From the NCBI GenBank assembly GCA_902543575.1, contig CACBYV010000006.1, positions 1 to 64,000 of the forward strand: 64,000 nucleotides of DNA. The letters are read 5' to 3'. This DNA is from an uncultured Pelagibacteraceae bacterium. GTDB lineage: Bacteria > Pseudomonadota > Alphaproteobacteria > Pelagibacterales > Pelagibacteraceae. The notes beneath the pieces are model-generated. The model did no database searches. It was not told where the DNA came from and saw only the letters and a list, made by a program, of their open reading frames with translations. A program made the position numbers and the translations under genes. Below are positions 1 through 10,576 of this stretch, in pieces; position 1 is the stretch's first letter; every line of letters starts with the position of its first letter.

Positions 1-888
1 CGAGAAAATTTAGAAATAGTTTTTCAAAATACTAACAATCAAGAAATTTCTAAGAAGAAAATAAAATCTTATAAACCTAAATTATCGGGTAAATCACAAA
101 ATATATTACTAACTTATGAATTTACTTTAAATAATTTTAAAAAAGTAATCAAAGATAAAGCTTTCATAGATCTATTATCAACAACTTTTTATTATACTTT
201 TTTTGGAACCATAGGTGCAATAGTTTTTGGAATTTTGGCTGCACAAATGGTAAATCAAAAGTTTTTTGGAAGAACATTTATGAGAAGTGTTTTGTTATTT
301 CCTTATGTTGCGCCAGTTGTTGCTCTTGCTTATACCTGGGAACTATTACTTGATCCAACAAGCGGAACTTTAAATAATTTATTAATTAACTATCAAATTA
401 TTGATGGGCCAATAAATTTACTAGGACAAAAATATGTAACTTTAAACATACTTGGTTTTGATTTTAAGTTGAGGCTAGCATTAACAACAGTAATTATTTT
501 TGAAATTTGGAGATATTTTCCTTTAGCATTTCTATTTATTCTTGCCCGTCTTCAAGCAGTTCCAAAAGAGCTATATGAAGCAGCTGATGTTGATGGTGCA
601 AATCCTGTCCAAAAATTTCTTAATATTACTTTACCCCAAATATTAGCAGTGATTTCAATTCTATTTATGATTAGATTTATTTGGAATTTTAATAAATTTG
701 AAGACATCTTCTTACTCACTGGTGGGGCATCAGGAACAAGAACATTGCCAATCAATGTATATCAACAAGGATTTTCAATCGGGGATATTGGTATGGGATC
801 TGCAGTTTCTATTGTGATTGTTGTGTTTCTATTAATTTTTATGTTTATCTATTTTAAACTTTTAGGAAAAAGAGCTGATGAAAATTAA
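1..888 (+). CDS. Sugar ABC transporter permease, MalF/UgpA type (5' end outside window)
   Basis: The reading frame is open from base 1, so the gene begins upstream and only its last 295 residues are seen. It contains several hydrophobic segments and a MalF-type EAA loop (ELYEAADVDGA, near 571-600) that would contact the ATPase. The protein would be one half of the membrane channel of a carbohydrate importer. It overlaps the next permease gene by 11 bp, a standard arrangement for CUT1-family transporters. The binding protein and ATPase must lie elsewhere, probably upstream. Substrate cannot be read from the sequence; the GH13 phosphorylase downstream suggests a glucoside. Confidence 0.9.
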   Translation, partial: RENLEIVFQNTNNQEISKKKIKSYKPKLSGKSQNILLTYEFTLNNFKKVIKDKAFIDLLSTTFYYTFFGTIGAIVFGILAAQMVNQKFFGRTFMRSVLLFPYVAPVVALAYTWELLLDPTSGTLNNLLINYQIIDGPINLLGQKYVTLNILGFDFKLRLALTTVIIFEIWRYFPLAFLFILARLQAVPKELYEAADVDGANPVQKFLNITLPQILAVISILFMIRFIWNFNKFEDIFLLTGGASGTRTLPINVYQQGFSIGDIGMGSAVSIVIVVFLLIFMFIYFKLLGKRADEN

Positions 889-2071
889 AAATATATTAAC
901 TTATTGCTTTATCTCATCATTATTTTTGTTTTCATTAATTTGTATTTGGAAAATCTTAGTTACATTACAAGGAATTGAACTAACAAATTTTAACTTTAAT
1001 AAATTATTTATCTTTGGAATATTTCTCTGTGTAATAAATCTTTTAATTGGAAAAAAATTTAATTTAAATATCAAAATAATTTTACTTGCACTTTTATTTT
1101 CTATCTTTGATTATTTCATTTCAATAAACTTACCTGTTTGGTATAGTCTTGGCATATTCCTAATTTCATTGTTTTTTTTCAATAACATAAAAAACTACGA
1201 CAAAAACTTTTTGTTAAAAAATCATTCGTCTCAAAAATTATTCTTTAATTTTTTAACATTATTTGGAATTACACTTTTCTCTTTTGTAATTCTTTTCCCT
1301 TTTTACATGATGTTAGTTACAAGCTTTAAAACTCAAGCATTATTATTATTAAACCCTTTAGACTTTAGTATTAATTTTGCACAAGGGTTGCCAGAATTAT
1401 TCAAGTCTTATTTTGTAGTTTTCAAAGATTACAATTTTGGAAGATATATGCTTACGAGTACAATAGTCTCCTTAGGCACAGTCATTATAACATTAATTTT
1501 TGCAATCCCGGCCGCTTACGCAGTCGCTAGACTTAACTTTTTTGGGAAAAATTTTTTATCAACATCTATATTGATAATTTATTTATTTCCAGCGATAGTT
1601 TTAGTGATACCTTTATATACAATTTTTAGTCAACTTGGTTTACGAAATTCTATTGAGGGTTTACTGATAGTTTATACAGCTACCACTTTACCTGTAGCAA
1701 TTTATATGCTGCAAGGTTACTTTAAAAGCATACCAAAAGAACTTGAAGAAGCTGGGATTATAGACGGTCAAAATTGGCTTGGTATAATTTTTAAAATTAT
1801 ACTTCCACTAAGTTTACCTGCAATATCATCAGTAGCCTTATATGTATTTATGATAGCTTGGAATGAATTTTTATTTTCTTTAATGTTTTTAGATCGGCCA
1901 AATACATTCACATTATCAAGAGCTATTCAGTTTCTGAATGTTGGAGCTGAAACACCTAGACAATATTTGATGGCAGGGTCTGTAGTTGTAACTTTACCTA
2001 TTTTAGTAATTTTTGTTTATTTTGAAAAATACTTAGTAAGTGGTCTTACGGCTGGAAGTGTTAAAGGTTAA
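878..2071 (+). CDS. Sugar ABC transporter permease, MalG/UgpE type
   Basis: This 397-aa inner-membrane protein is the second channel subunit of the sugar importer. The C-terminal part is a standard MalG-like domain with an EAA loop (KELEEAGIIDGQ, near residues 287-298). The first ~120 residues add several extra hydrophobic segments, making it longer than the usual ~280 aa. The start at 878 lies inside the previous gene (11-bp overlap), indicating translational coupling. The ending GLTAGSVKG matches the usual C-terminus of this family. The extra N-terminal membrane part is the only odd feature. Confidence 0.92.
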   Translation: MKIKNILTYCFISSLFLFSLICIWKILVTLQGIELTNFNFNKLFIFGIFLCVINLLIGKKFNLNIKIILLALLFSIFDYFISINLPVWYSLGIFLISLFFFNNIKNYDKNFLLKNHSSQKLFFNFLTLFGITLFSFVILFPFYMMLVTSFKTQALLLLNPLDFSINFAQGLPELFKSYFVVFKDYNFGRYMLTSTIVSLGTVIITLIFAIPAAYAVARLNFFGKNFLSTSILIIYLFPAIVLVIPLYTIFSQLGLRNSIEGLLIVYTATTLPVAIYMLQGYFKSIPKELEEAGIIDGQNWLGIIFKIILPLSLPAISSVALYVFMIAWNEFLFSLMFLDRPNTFTLSRAIQFLNVGAETPRQYLMAGSVVVTLPILVIFVYFEKYLVSGLTAGSVKG

Positions 2072-2159
2072 TAAAAAATGGAACTTACAAGGAAAATTTA
2101 ATTTATGGATTTTGGAAAATTATATAAGATTAAGATAATTAATTTCTGATAAATATTTA

Positions 2160-3890
2160 ATGGATCAATCTATTTACATATCAAAAATAAATAAAATTTT
2201 TCATGATTTGTATAAAAGTTATGAGGATAAAAATGATTTAAAATTTTATTCATCTGAAATATCTAATTTAATAAAAGATTTTAATAGACGAATAAAGTTA
2301 TCCAAAAATCTAATAATTGACGAGAAGTTATCAGTTCTAATAACTTATGCAGACAACATTACTGCTGGAAAAAATAAAAAAAAACTTAAAATTTTTAAAA
2401 GTTTTTATGCAAGATTTTTAAGAAATTACTTTAATACAATTCATTTTTTACCATTTTATCCCTCAAGTAGTGACAGTGGTTTCTCAGTTAAAGACCATTA
2501 TGAAGTAGACAATAAATTAGGTACCTGGGAAGATATTAAAGATTTGTCAAAATATAATTCAATTATGGCAGATATCGTAATAAATCATTCTTCTTCACGT
2601 GGTATGTGGTTTAAAAATTTTTTGTTGAATAAGTCACCAGGGAACGATTACTTTTTTACGATAGATAAAAAATTTAATTCTAAAAACGTTGTAAGACCAC
2701 GTGAACATAAATTATTAAAAAGAATAAAAATTCGTAATAAGACCACTTATCTGTGGAGAACTTTTAGCCCTGACCAAATAGATTTAAATTTCAAAAATCC
2801 AAAAGTATTAATTAGATTTATTAAAATAATGTTCTTTTTAATAAATCGTGGAGTGAATATTTTTAGATTAGATGCGATAGCATATTTGTGGAAAGAAAGT
2901 GGCACAAAATGTATTAACCATTCAAATACACACAAAATAATTAAACTATTAAGAATAATTTGTTCTAATCTTAAACAAAAAAAAATTTTAATTACTGAAA
3001 CTAATTTACCTGAAAAACAAAATCTTAGTTACTTTGGAAAAAATGATCAAGCGAATTGGATTTATAATTTTTCACTACCTCCTTTAATAATTAAAAGTTT
3101 GTTATTTGAGAATGGCTCTGAACTTACTAAATGGAGTAAAAAATTTCCATGTTTAAAAAAAGGAACTAGCTATCTAAATTTTTTAGCCTCTCATGACGGT
3201 GTCGGTATGAGACCAGCTGAAGGATTATTATCCAAACCAACTTTAAATAAATTATTTAATCGACTAAAAAAAAATGGAGGTGAATTTTCATATAGAAAAA
3301 TAAATGGTTTAAAAAAGCAAGTGTATGAAGCAAACATTACCTTATTTAACGCTTTTAAAGCAAGTGATTTTGATGAAAGTGGAAATTATTCATTAGAACG
3401 CTATTTAGCTGCACATAGTATAATTCTTTCATTTGAAGGAGTTCCTGCTTTTTATTTCAATTCCCTTTTTGGAACTTCAAATGACATTAGTAAATTTATA
3501 ATTACAGATAATAAAAGAGATTTAAATAGATATAAATGGAACAATCAGAGACTAATAAAAAATTTAAAAATAAATAATTCCAAACAATCAGTATTTTATA
3601 ATGAAATGACAAATTTAATAAAAATTAGGAGAAAGCAAAAAGCATTTCATCCAAACGCACAAAGAAAAAATCTAAATTTTGGGTCAAAATTCTATGCACT
3701 GGAAAGAATAAGTTTAGACAAATCACAAAAAATATTAGCAATCACAAATTTAACATCAAAAACTCAAGTTTTAAAAATCAACTCAAAATACTTAAAATCA
3801 AAAAATTTATTAGGTCAAAAATTTAAGATTACTTTTGATAAAGAATTAGTTTTTAATCCTTTTCAAACTTTTTGGTTGAGTATTAATTAA
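2160..3890 (+). CDS. GH13 sugar phosphorylase (sucrose/glucosylglycerate phosphorylase-like, GH13_18)
   Basis: This 576-aa cytoplasmic protein has the alpha-amylase-family signature regions: ADIVINHSSS near 137-146, FRLDA with the likely nucleophile Asp238, TETN with the likely acid/base Glu280, and SHDGVG with Asp346. The sequence after the nucleophile (AIAYLWKESGT) resembles the GH13_18 subfamily, which phosphorolyses alpha-glucosides such as sucrose or glucosylglycerate to glucose-1-phosphate. Family membership follows from the motifs; the substrate is inference. It sits 88 bp downstream of the two sugar permeases, so it probably degrades the imported glucoside. An ordinary hydrolase is less likely. 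Confidence 0.85.
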   Translation: MDQSIYISKINKIFHDLYKSYEDKNDLKFYSSEISNLIKDFNRRIKLSKNLIIDEKLSVLITYADNITAGKNKKKLKIFKSFYARFLRNYFNTIHFLPFYPSSSDSGFSVKDHYEVDNKLGTWEDIKDLSKYNSIMADIVINHSSSRGMWFKNFLLNKSPGNDYFFTIDKKFNSKNVVRPREHKLLKRIKIRNKTTYLWRTFSPDQIDLNFKNPKVLIRFIKIMFFLINRGVNIFRLDAIAYLWKESGTKCINHSNTHKIIKLLRIICSNLKQKKILITETNLPEKQNLSYFGKNDQANWIYNFSLPPLIIKSLLFENGSELTKWSKKFPCLKKGTSYLNFLASHDGVGMRPAEGLLSKPTLNKLFNRLKKNGGEFSYRKINGLKKQVYEANITLFNAFKASDFDESGNYSLERYLAAHSIILSFEGVPAFYFNSLFGTSNDISKFIITDNKRDLNRYKWNNQRLIKNLKINNSKQSVFYNEMTNLIKIRRKQKAFHPNAQRKNLNFGSKFYALERISLDKSQKILAITNLTSKTQVLKINSKYLKSKNLLGQKFKITFDKELVFNPFQTFWLSIN

Positions 3891-3898
3891 AATTAATC

Positions 3899-5233
3899 TC
3901 ATTTATTATTCATGAAAGTTTCAGATGAGTCATCCATTGCTTTTGCCCATGGTGTATGATGAACAGGAGCCATTGACCCTGTAACTGGAGATGAAAAAGA
4001 TTTATTTCTGTAAGTTGATATATCTTCAACCTTATGATGCTCCCATTCTTTAAAATGTTTTCTGATTAATTCAAAATCTATCTTTGGATAATCTGACATC
4101 TCATGTAATTCTTTTGTGTATTCAGTTTGAAAATCAATCATCTGATCAGGATTTTCTAGTTTTTCTTCTAAAGCAACCCATTTGTTTATATCTTTATCAA
4201 TTTCCTCGCCACTTGGCATGTTTATTTTCCCCATTATTACATCCCTTGCGTACCAAGCTTGGCAATCAAACATATTGAATGTGTGAAACTGATCTTGCAT
4301 TCCTAGATATAAAAGTTTGTGATTATCCTGCCAAACAACACCTTTGTATAATTTTGGAGGATAAAGTCTATTTCTTGTTTTAAGTTTTAAATTTTCTTCC
4401 AAGAAAGGAAAATGATGCAGGTAACCAGTACATAATATTATTACATCTGCTTCCTGTTCTGTACCATCTTTGAAAATTGCTTTTTTTCCTTCTAGTCTAT
4501 CTAAATAGAATACCTCTTTCATACCTTCGGGCCATTTAAAACCCATAGGATTATGTCTGTAGCCAATTGTTACACTTTTTGCTCCATATTTATTGCATTG
4601 AAGAGCAATATCCTCAGCGGAATAACTGCTTCCTAAAACTATAATATTTTTTCCTCTAAATTCTTCTGCATCTCTAAAATCATGTGAGTGCATTATTCTT
4701 CCAGGAAATGAACTCATACCTTTATATTCCGGTATAAAAGGTACTGAAAAATGGCCAGTGGACACTACAACGTAATCAAAATGATCAGTTAAAATTTTAT
4801 CATTTTCTTTATCTTGATAGCTAACTTCAAATTTATTTGATTTAAAAACTGTATTAACTACTCTTGTGTTAAATTTAATTTTATTTCTTAAATTTCCTTT
4901 ACTTACCCTACTAGTGATATAATCATAAAGTACTTCTCTAGGTGGGAAAGAAGGAATTGGCTTTCCAAAATGTTCATCAAAAGAATAATCTGCGAACTCA
5001 AGACATTCTTTAGGTCCATTTGACCAAAGATATCTATACATACTATTATGAACTGGATCTCCATATTGGTCAGATCCCGTTCTCCAGCTATAATTCCAAA
5101 GACCACCCCAATCACTTTGTTTTTCAAAGCAAACTATTTCAGGGATTTTGTCACCTTTTTTTTCGGCATGTTCAAAAGCCCTCAGTATTGATAACCCACA
5201 TGGTCCAGCACCGATAATAGCGACTTTAGTCAT
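3899..5233 (-). CDS. tmm: Flavin-containing trimethylamine monooxygenase
   Basis: This 444-aa flavoprotein would oxidise trimethylamine to trimethylamine N-oxide with NADPH and O2. Visible motifs are the FAD-binding GAGPCG at residues 8-13, the FMO fingerprint FPGRIMHSHDF, and the NADPH-site GSSYSAED, which includes the Tyr conserved in bacterial Tmm. Length and motif set match bacterial Tmm, an enzyme characterised in SAR11. It is transcribed away from the iron alcohol dehydrogenase across a 76-bp gap, with AGAGG upstream of the ATG. No Tdm (TMAO demethylase) gene is in this window. A related FMO with another amine or sulfide substrate cannot be excluded. Confidence 0.9.
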   Translation of the reverse strand: MTKVAIIGAGPCGLSILRAFEHAEKKGDKIPEIVCFEKQSDWGGLWNYSWRTGSDQYGDPVHNSMYRYLWSNGPKECLEFADYSFDEHFGKPIPSFPPREVLYDYITSRVSKGNLRNKIKFNTRVVNTVFKSNKFEVSYQDKENDKILTDHFDYVVVSTGHFSVPFIPEYKGMSSFPGRIMHSHDFRDAEEFRGKNIIVLGSSYSAEDIALQCNKYGAKSVTIGYRHNPMGFKWPEGMKEVFYLDRLEGKKAIFKDGTEQEADVIILCTGYLHHFPFLEENLKLKTRNRLYPPKLYKGVVWQDNHKLLYLGMQDQFHTFNMFDCQAWYARDVIMGKINMPSGEEIDKDINKWVALEEKLENPDQMIDFQTEYTKELHEMSDYPKIDFELIRKHFKEWEHHKVEDISTYRNKSFSSPVTGSMAPVHHTPWAKAMDDSSETFMNNK

Positions 5234-5247
5234 GATAATTTTTCCTC

Positions 5248-5263
5248 TATAATTAAAATTATA
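5248..5263. promoter_or_regulatory. Possible divergent promoter element (TATAAT-like on both strands)
   Basis: A near-palindrome TATAATT-AA-AATTATA lies in the 76-bp gap between tmm and the iron alcohol dehydrogenase. It presents a TATAAT-like -10 hexamer on each strand. On the minus strand it would leave a short leader containing AGAGG before the tmm ATG. I see no convincing -35 boxes, and AT-rich palindromes are common in this genome, so this is a weak call. Confidence 0.25.
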
Positions 5264-5309
5264 AATATATTGTACTAAGAAAAATAGAAAAATTAAATAT
5301 TATTTTAAT

Positions 5310-6467
5310 ATGAAAACTAATTGGAATTATCCTACTACAATTTGGGTTGGAGAGAATAGAATTCAAGATTTAAGCATAGCCTGTAAAAATTTGAAAATTA
5401 ATAAACCATTATTTGTCACTGATAAGGATTTAATTAATCTAAAAATGGTTCAAGATATAATTAAAGATTTAAAAAAAACCCATAATCATCTTCAAGTTTT
5501 TTCAAATTTTTCAGGTAATCCTTTAGGCGAGAATGTGGAAGAGGGTGTAGGGGAGTTTAAGAAATTAGGTTGTGATGGAGTTATTGCATTTGGTGGTGGC
5601 AGCGGTCTTGATGTAGGTAAAGCTATTGCTTTTATGTCAGGACAGTCTAGACCAATATGGGATTTTGAAGATATAGGTGATTATTGGAAAAGAGCAGATG
5701 AAACTAACATTGCACCTATCATTGCTGTACCCACTACAGCAGGCACAGGATCAGAAACTGGCAGAGCATCAGCTATAATCAATAAACAAACAGGTATAAA
5801 AAAAATTATTTTCCACCCGAAATTTTTACCTTCAATTGTAATTTTAGATCCTAATTTAACTTTAGATCTTTCTCCAAGATTGACTGCAGCGACAGGTATG
5901 GATGCTTTAGCACACAATTTAGAAGCTTTTTGTGCACCAGGATTTCACCCGATGGCTGATGGAATTGCGATTGAAGGAATGAAGTTAATTAAAAACTCGT
6001 TAATTAAAGCAGTTAAGAACGGTAAAGATTTAAATGCTAGAGCAGAATTATTAGCTTCAGCTAGTATGGGTTCTACCGCTTTTCAAAAAGGGCTTGGTGC
6101 TATTCATTCTTTAAGCCACCCTATTAATGCCCAATTTAATGTTCACCACGGTTTATCAAATGCAATATTTATGCCTTATGTATTAACTTTTAATAAACAA
6201 ATGATTGAAAAAAGGATACTTTCTATATGTGATTATCTCGAACTGGATAAAAGTTTTGATAGTTTTTTACAATGGATTTTAGAACTAAGAAAAGAATTAA
6301 AGATACCACATAAATTATCAGAAATTATTGATGTAAATAAAATAAATTTAGAGCAGTTATCAGTTATGGCATTAGAAGATCCATCTACCTCTACCAATCC
6401 AAGGACAATGAGCAAGGATGACATGAAAGCACTTTATGAACATAGTATTTCAGGTAAATTATTTTAA
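5310..6467 (+). CDS. Iron-containing alcohol dehydrogenase (group III)
   Basis: This 385-aa protein has the NAD-binding GGGSGLDVGK motif (about residues 93-102) and TTAGTGSETG. The four expected metal ligands are Asp198, His202 (GMDALAHNLEAF), His266 and His280, with spacing matching E. coli FucO (196, 200, 263, 277). It would interconvert an alcohol and an aldehyde with NAD(P). Methanol or another short alcohol fits the surrounding C1 genes, but that is inference. Its last base is shared with the ATG of the glutamine amidotransferase (TAATG), so the two are translationally coupled. Confidence 0.9.
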   Translation: MKTNWNYPTTIWVGENRIQDLSIACKNLKINKPLFVTDKDLINLKMVQDIIKDLKKTHNHLQVFSNFSGNPLGENVEEGVGEFKKLGCDGVIAFGGGSGLDVGKAIAFMSGQSRPIWDFEDIGDYWKRADETNIAPIIAVPTTAGTGSETGRASAIINKQTGIKKIIFHPKFLPSIVILDPNLTLDLSPRLTAATGMDALAHNLEAFCAPGFHPMADGIAIEGMKLIKNSLIKAVKNGKDLNARAELLASASMGSTAFQKGLGAIHSLSHPINAQFNVHHGLSNAIFMPYVLTFNKQMIEKRILSICDYLELDKSFDSFLQWILELRKELKIPHKLSEIIDVNKINLEQLSVMALEDPSTSTNPRTMSKDDMKALYEHSISGKLF

Positions 6468-7249
6468 TGAAAAGAATTCTTATAGTTGAAGGTAATCTTA
6501 GGGAAGAAAATCAAAGCTTTACTGATGGTGGAATTAAAACTCATACTGAAAGTTTAAAAGACAGTATTAGTTATTTTACAGATCAATTAGATATTGATGT
6601 TGTTAATCCTTCTTCAGATGAAAACATTAACGAAGTAGCTAAAGATTTAACTAAATATCATGGAATGATATGGGGTGGTAGTAGTTTAAATATTTACAAT
6701 GATACTCCAGAAATAAGAAGACAAATAAATTTTATGAGGGAATGTCAAAAGAATATAAAAAATATATTCGCAATATGTTGGGGAATGCAAGTTGCTGTGA
6801 CCGTTGCTGGTGGTGAAGTAAAGAAATGCCCCAATGGTGCTCACAGAGGAATAGCTCATGATGTAGAAATAAATGAAAACGGACTTAAACACCCACTATA
6901 TAAAAATAAAAATAAAAAATTTAATACTCCTGCGTTTAATTTTGATGAAGTTGTAAAATTACCCGAGGGCTCTACATTACTTTCATCAAACCCAATAAAT
7001 AAAGTCATGGGTATAAATTTTAAAGTTGGTTCAACAAATATATGGGGAATTCAATATCACCCAGAGATAACCTATGCCAAAATGATAAGCTTAATTCATT
7101 TTAGGAGAGATCGACTATTAGAAAAAAAAGCCTTTATTGACCAAATGGAAATAGACTCTCATGTTAAAATTATAGAGGATGAAAATAAAATTTCTAATAA
7201 AGATGCAAGAATGAGAGAATTAGAAAATTGGCTAAATAATTTAAATTAG
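6467..7249 (+). CDS. Class I glutamine amidotransferase-like protein
   Basis: This 260-aa cytoplasmic protein has a complete class I amidotransferase triad: Cys104 in AICWGMQ, and His198 and Glu200 in QYHPEI. It resembles the stand-alone GMP-synthase-type GATase group. Such proteins hydrolyse glutamine or gamma-glutamyl amides, but the acceptor here is unknown. It is coupled to the alcohol dehydrogenase by a 1-bp overlap, and its stop interlocks with that of fhs on the opposite strand (TTAG, 7246-7249). A role with gamma-glutamylated amines is conceivable given the methylamine context, but nothing in the sequence proves it. Confidence 0.8.
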   Translation: MKRILIVEGNLREENQSFTDGGIKTHTESLKDSISYFTDQLDIDVVNPSSDENINEVAKDLTKYHGMIWGGSSLNIYNDTPEIRRQINFMRECQKNIKNIFAICWGMQVAVTVAGGEVKKCPNGAHRGIAHDVEINENGLKHPLYKNKNKKFNTPAFNFDEVVKLPEGSTLLSSNPINKVMGINFKVGSTNIWGIQYHPEITYAKMISLIHFRRDRLLEKKAFIDQMEIDSHVKIIEDENKISNKDARMRELENWLNNLN

Positions 7250-8925
7250 AACAAGCCTTCTATTTCACCTTTTTCATTAAGCTTAATAGAGTCTGCTGCA
7301 GGAACTCTTGGAAGTCCAGGCATTGTCATAATGGCTCCACATATAACAACAATAAATTCTGCACCTGAAGATAATCTTACTTCTCTAATTGGTAATGAAT
7401 GGCCTGTTGGAGCACCTTTTGCATTTGGATCAGTAGAAAAACTATATTGTGTTTTCGCTACACATATAGGTAAATTCCCATAACCCGCTTCTTCAAAAGA
7501 TTTTAATTGATCTTTTATTTTACTGTCAGCAACAACTTCGTTTGCTCGATATATTTCTTTTGCAACAGTTTCAACTTTCTCTAACAAAGGTGTTTTTTCA
7601 TCATATAAAAATTTAAAATTTGCTTGTTTTTGATCAATTAAATCTACAACATGTGAAGCAAGTTCTTTTGTCCCTTCGCCACCATTTGACCAATGAGTGC
7701 ATAAAGTAGCTTTTACTCCCATATTATCACAAGCATTTATTAACTCTTTTACCTCATTATCTGTATCAGCAACAAAATGATTAACAGCAACCGCTACCGG
7801 TAAACCAAATTTTTTTACGTTTTCAATATGTCTTTCTAAATTTACTAAACCTTTTTTTAACGCTTCTACATTTTCATTTTTTAAATCATCTTTAGCTACA
7901 CCGCCGTGCATTTTTAATGCTCTGATTGTTGCAACAATAACTACACACTCAGGTTTTAAATTTGATTTTCTACATTTAATATCTAAAAATTTTTCTGCTC
8001 CTAGGTCTGCTCCAAATCCAGCTTCAGTTACAACATAATCAGCTAGTTTTAAACCTGCTTTAGTTGCTATTACAGAGTTACAACCGTGCGCAATGTTTGC
8101 AAAAGGACCACCATGAATAATTGCTGGATTATTTTCTAACGTTTGAGTTACGTTAGGCCTGATTGCTTCTTTTAACAAAACAGTCATTGGTCCGTTGGCA
8201 TTTAAGTCTTTTGCAAAAATAGGCTTTCTATCTCTAGTATAAGCAACAGTAATATTACCGATTCTCTTTTCCAAATCTTCAAGATCATTTGCTAAACAAA
8301 AAATAGCCATTATCTCAGATGCTACTGTAATATCAAAACCATCTTCTCTTGGAAAACCATTTGCTACTCCACCTAAATTAATATTGATAGATCTTAAAGA
8401 TCTATCATTCATATCCATAACTCTTCTCCAAACTACTCTTCTTACATCTATGTTTAATTTATTTCCCCAATAAATATGATTATCAATTAACGCTGACAAT
8501 AAATTGTGAGCAGATGTAATTGCATGGAAATCCCCTGTAAAATGTAAATTGATTTGTTCCATTGGAACAACTTGAGCATATCCTCCACCTGCTGCTCCAC
8601 CTTTCATTCCAAATGAAGGACCTAAACTAGGTTCACGTAAACACACTATAGAATTTTTACCAATTTTATTTAATCCATCATTTAAACCAACTGACGTAGT
8701 AGTTTTCCCCTCACCTGCAGGAGTTGGTGTAATAGCAGTAACTAAAATTAATTTTCCATTTTGTTTGTCTTTTAAACTATCTAAATATTCTAAATTTATT
8801 TTAGCAATATGACGTCCCATAGGGCTAAAAGCACTTGGTTCGTCTGGAACATTAATTTTACCCAAAATCTCATTAATGGGTTTCATTTTTGCTTCTCGTG
8901 CAATTTGGATATCTGATTTTGACAT
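7246..8925 (-). CDS. fhs: Formate--tetrahydrofolate ligase
   Basis: This 559-aa protein has the family P-loop near residues 66-76 ([11 protein letters not shown]) and is highly conserved throughout. It joins formate to tetrahydrofolate using ATP, giving 10-formyl-THF, or runs in reverse to conserve energy. The usual length is about 556 aa, so it is intact. It lies between Tmm/alcohol dehydrogenase and sarcosine oxidase, two sources of C1 units. It is divergent from soxB across a 121-bp gap in which I see no recognisable riboswitch. Confidence 0.97.
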   Translation of the reverse strand: MSKSDIQIAREAKMKPINEILGKINVPDEPSAFSPMGRHIAKINLEYLDSLKDKQNGKLILVTAITPTPAGEGKTTTSVGLNDGLNKIGKNSIVCLREPSLGPSFGMKGGAAGGGYAQVVPMEQINLHFTGDFHAITSAHNLLSALIDNHIYWGNKLNIDVRRVVWRRVMDMNDRSLRSININLGGVANGFPREDGFDITVASEIMAIFCLANDLEDLEKRIGNITVAYTRDRKPIFAKDLNANGPMTVLLKEAIRPNVTQTLENNPAIIHGGPFANIAHGCNSVIATKAGLKLADYVVTEAGFGADLGAEKFLDIKCRKSNLKPECVVIVATIRALKMHGGVAKDDLKNENVEALKKGLVNLERHIENVKKFGLPVAVAVNHFVADTDNEVKELINACDNMGVKATLCTHWSNGGEGTKELASHVVDLIDQKQANFKFLYDEKTPLLEKVETVAKEIYRANEVVADSKIKDQLKSFEEAGYGNLPICVAKTQYSFSTDPNAKGAPTGHSLPIREVRLSSGAEFIVVICGAIMTMPGLPRVPAADSIKLNEKGEIEGLF

Positions 8926-9046
8926 AAATCTAATTACTTATTAATGAGCAGAATTACTATCCTTTTTTGTCACGTATTTAAACATCTAAAAAATATATAT
9001 AAAAAAAATTAGCAAAAACTTATATTTAATTTTATAAAACTTACCG

Positions 9047-10303
9047 ATGCAGAAATATTCAGTATTTAGTCTAATCAAAAACGCTTTCTCCAATCACCAA
9101 AATTGGGAAGTTGCTTGGAAAGATCCAACTCCAAAAAGTGAATATGATGTAGTCATCATTGGAGGCGGAGGACACGGTCTTGCTACTGCATATTATTTAG
9201 CAAAAGAACATAATATTAGAAATGTAGCTATAATTGAGAAAGGCTGGATTGGGGGTGGAAATGTTGGTCGAAATACAACGATCATAAGATCTAATTTTAT
9301 GTACGATGCTAATGCAAGATTTAATGAATTTGGAATGGATTTATGGAGAAACTTAAGTCAAGAACTGAACTTTAATGTGATGTTTTCTCCAAGAGGAATA
9401 ATAAACTTAGCCCACTCAGATGCTCAAATGAACGCATATGCTCGTAGAGGAAACTCTATGAGATTAAATGGAATAGATGCAAAATTATTGGATAGAGACG
9501 AAGTTAAAAAATTAATTCCAATGGCTGACTTTAGCGATGAAGTACGTTTCCCAATTTTTGGAGGCTTAATGCAACCAAGCGCTGGTACCGCAAGACATGA
9601 TGCTGTTGCTTGGGGTTATGCGCGTCAAGCAGATGATATGGGAGTAGACATAATACAACATTGTGAGGTCACTGGTTTTGATGTTGTTAACGGAAAGATA
9701 AAAGGAATTAGAACTTCAAGAGGAGATATTAAAGCAAAAAAAGTTGGATTATGTGTTGCAGGTAGCACAAATATTTTAGCTGAAAAATTAAATATGACAC
9801 TGCCAATAGAAACTCATGTACTGCAAGCTTGTGTTTCAGAACCTGTAAAACCATTATTAGACGGAGTAGTAACTTTTGGTGCAGGCCACTTTTATATAAG
9901 TCAATCAGATAAAGGTGAGATGGTAATGGGTGGTGATCTTGATGGATATAATAGTTATGCTCAAAGAGGCAACTTGCCGACTATACAACATGTATTGACA
10001 GGTGGCTTAGCTTTGTTTCCATTTTTAAGTAGATTAAAAATGTTAAGGACATGGGGAGGGATCATGGATATGTCTATGGATGGTTCCCCAATAATTGATA
10101 AAACTCATATTGAAGGTTTATATTTAAACTGCGGATGGTGTTATGGAGGTTTTAAATCTACTCCTGTCTCAGGTTGGACATTTGCTCATACAATTGCGCA
10201 AGATCAAGTTCATGAATTAAATTCAGAATTAAGATTAAATAGATTTTCTACAGGCCATCTTTTAGATGAAAAAGGTTTAGGAACTAAAACCTGGATTGGT
10301 TAA
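9047..10303 (+). CDS. soxB: Sarcosine oxidase beta subunit
   Basis: This 418-aa flavoprotein is the catalytic beta chain of heterotetrameric sarcosine oxidase, which demethylates sarcosine to glycine. An FAD-binding GGGGHG (39-44) follows a short N-terminal extension. His184 in TARHDAVAWG corresponds to the residue that binds FMN covalently in characterised SoxB. It heads the soxBDAG operon, with 3 bp before soxD. Start: ATG at 9047; there is no strong Shine-Dalgarno, as is common here. Confidence 0.97.
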   Translation: MQKYSVFSLIKNAFSNHQNWEVAWKDPTPKSEYDVVIIGGGGHGLATAYYLAKEHNIRNVAIIEKGWIGGGNVGRNTTIIRSNFMYDANARFNEFGMDLWRNLSQELNFNVMFSPRGIINLAHSDAQMNAYARRGNSMRLNGIDAKLLDRDEVKKLIPMADFSDEVRFPIFGGLMQPSAGTARHDAVAWGYARQADDMGVDIIQHCEVTGFDVVNGKIKGIRTSRGDIKAKKVGLCVAGSTNILAEKLNMTLPIETHVLQACVSEPVKPLLDGVVTFGAGHFYISQSDKGEMVMGGDLDGYNSYAQRGNLPTIQHVLTGGLALFPFLSRLKMLRTWGGIMDMSMDGSPIIDKTHIEGLYLNCGWCYGGFKSTPVSGWTFAHTIAQDQVHELNSELRLNRFSTGHLLDEKGLGTKTWIG

Positions 10304-10306
10304 AAA

Positions 10307-10576
10307 ATGTTATACATCAAATGTCCTTATTGCGGTTTAAGAGCACAAAAAGAATTTTCATATGGAGGTGATGCAACTGTAAAAAGACCTAATATAAATG
10401 AAGAAATATCAAGCGAGGATTGGGATAATTTTGTTTATATGAGAAAAAGTCCAAGAGGGAAACATATAGAGTTATGGCAACATATAGCTGGATGTAGACA
10501 ATGGATTAAGGTGCAAAGAGACACCGCTACACATGAAATTTTCCAAACAGCAAAAGTCACAGAAGAAATAAGATGA
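10307..10576 (+). CDS. soxD: Sarcosine oxidase delta subunit
   Basis: This 89-aa subunit has the expected zinc ligands Cys6 and Cys9 (CPYCG) and His59 and Cys63 (HIAGC). Delta is a small structural zinc subunit of the heterotetramer. It lies between soxB and soxA and overlaps soxA by 4 bp (ATGA). Length is normal for the family. Confidence 0.96.
   Translation: MLYIKCPYCGLRAQKEFSYGGDATVKRPNINEEISSEDWDNFVYMRKSPRGKHIELWQHIAGCRQWIKVQRDTATHEIFQTAKVTEEIR

Noticed and set aside
8926-9046. Possible glycine or folate riboswitch between fhs and soxB.
   Set aside because: I could not find the conserved cores or convincing stems; the region is mostly A/T runs.
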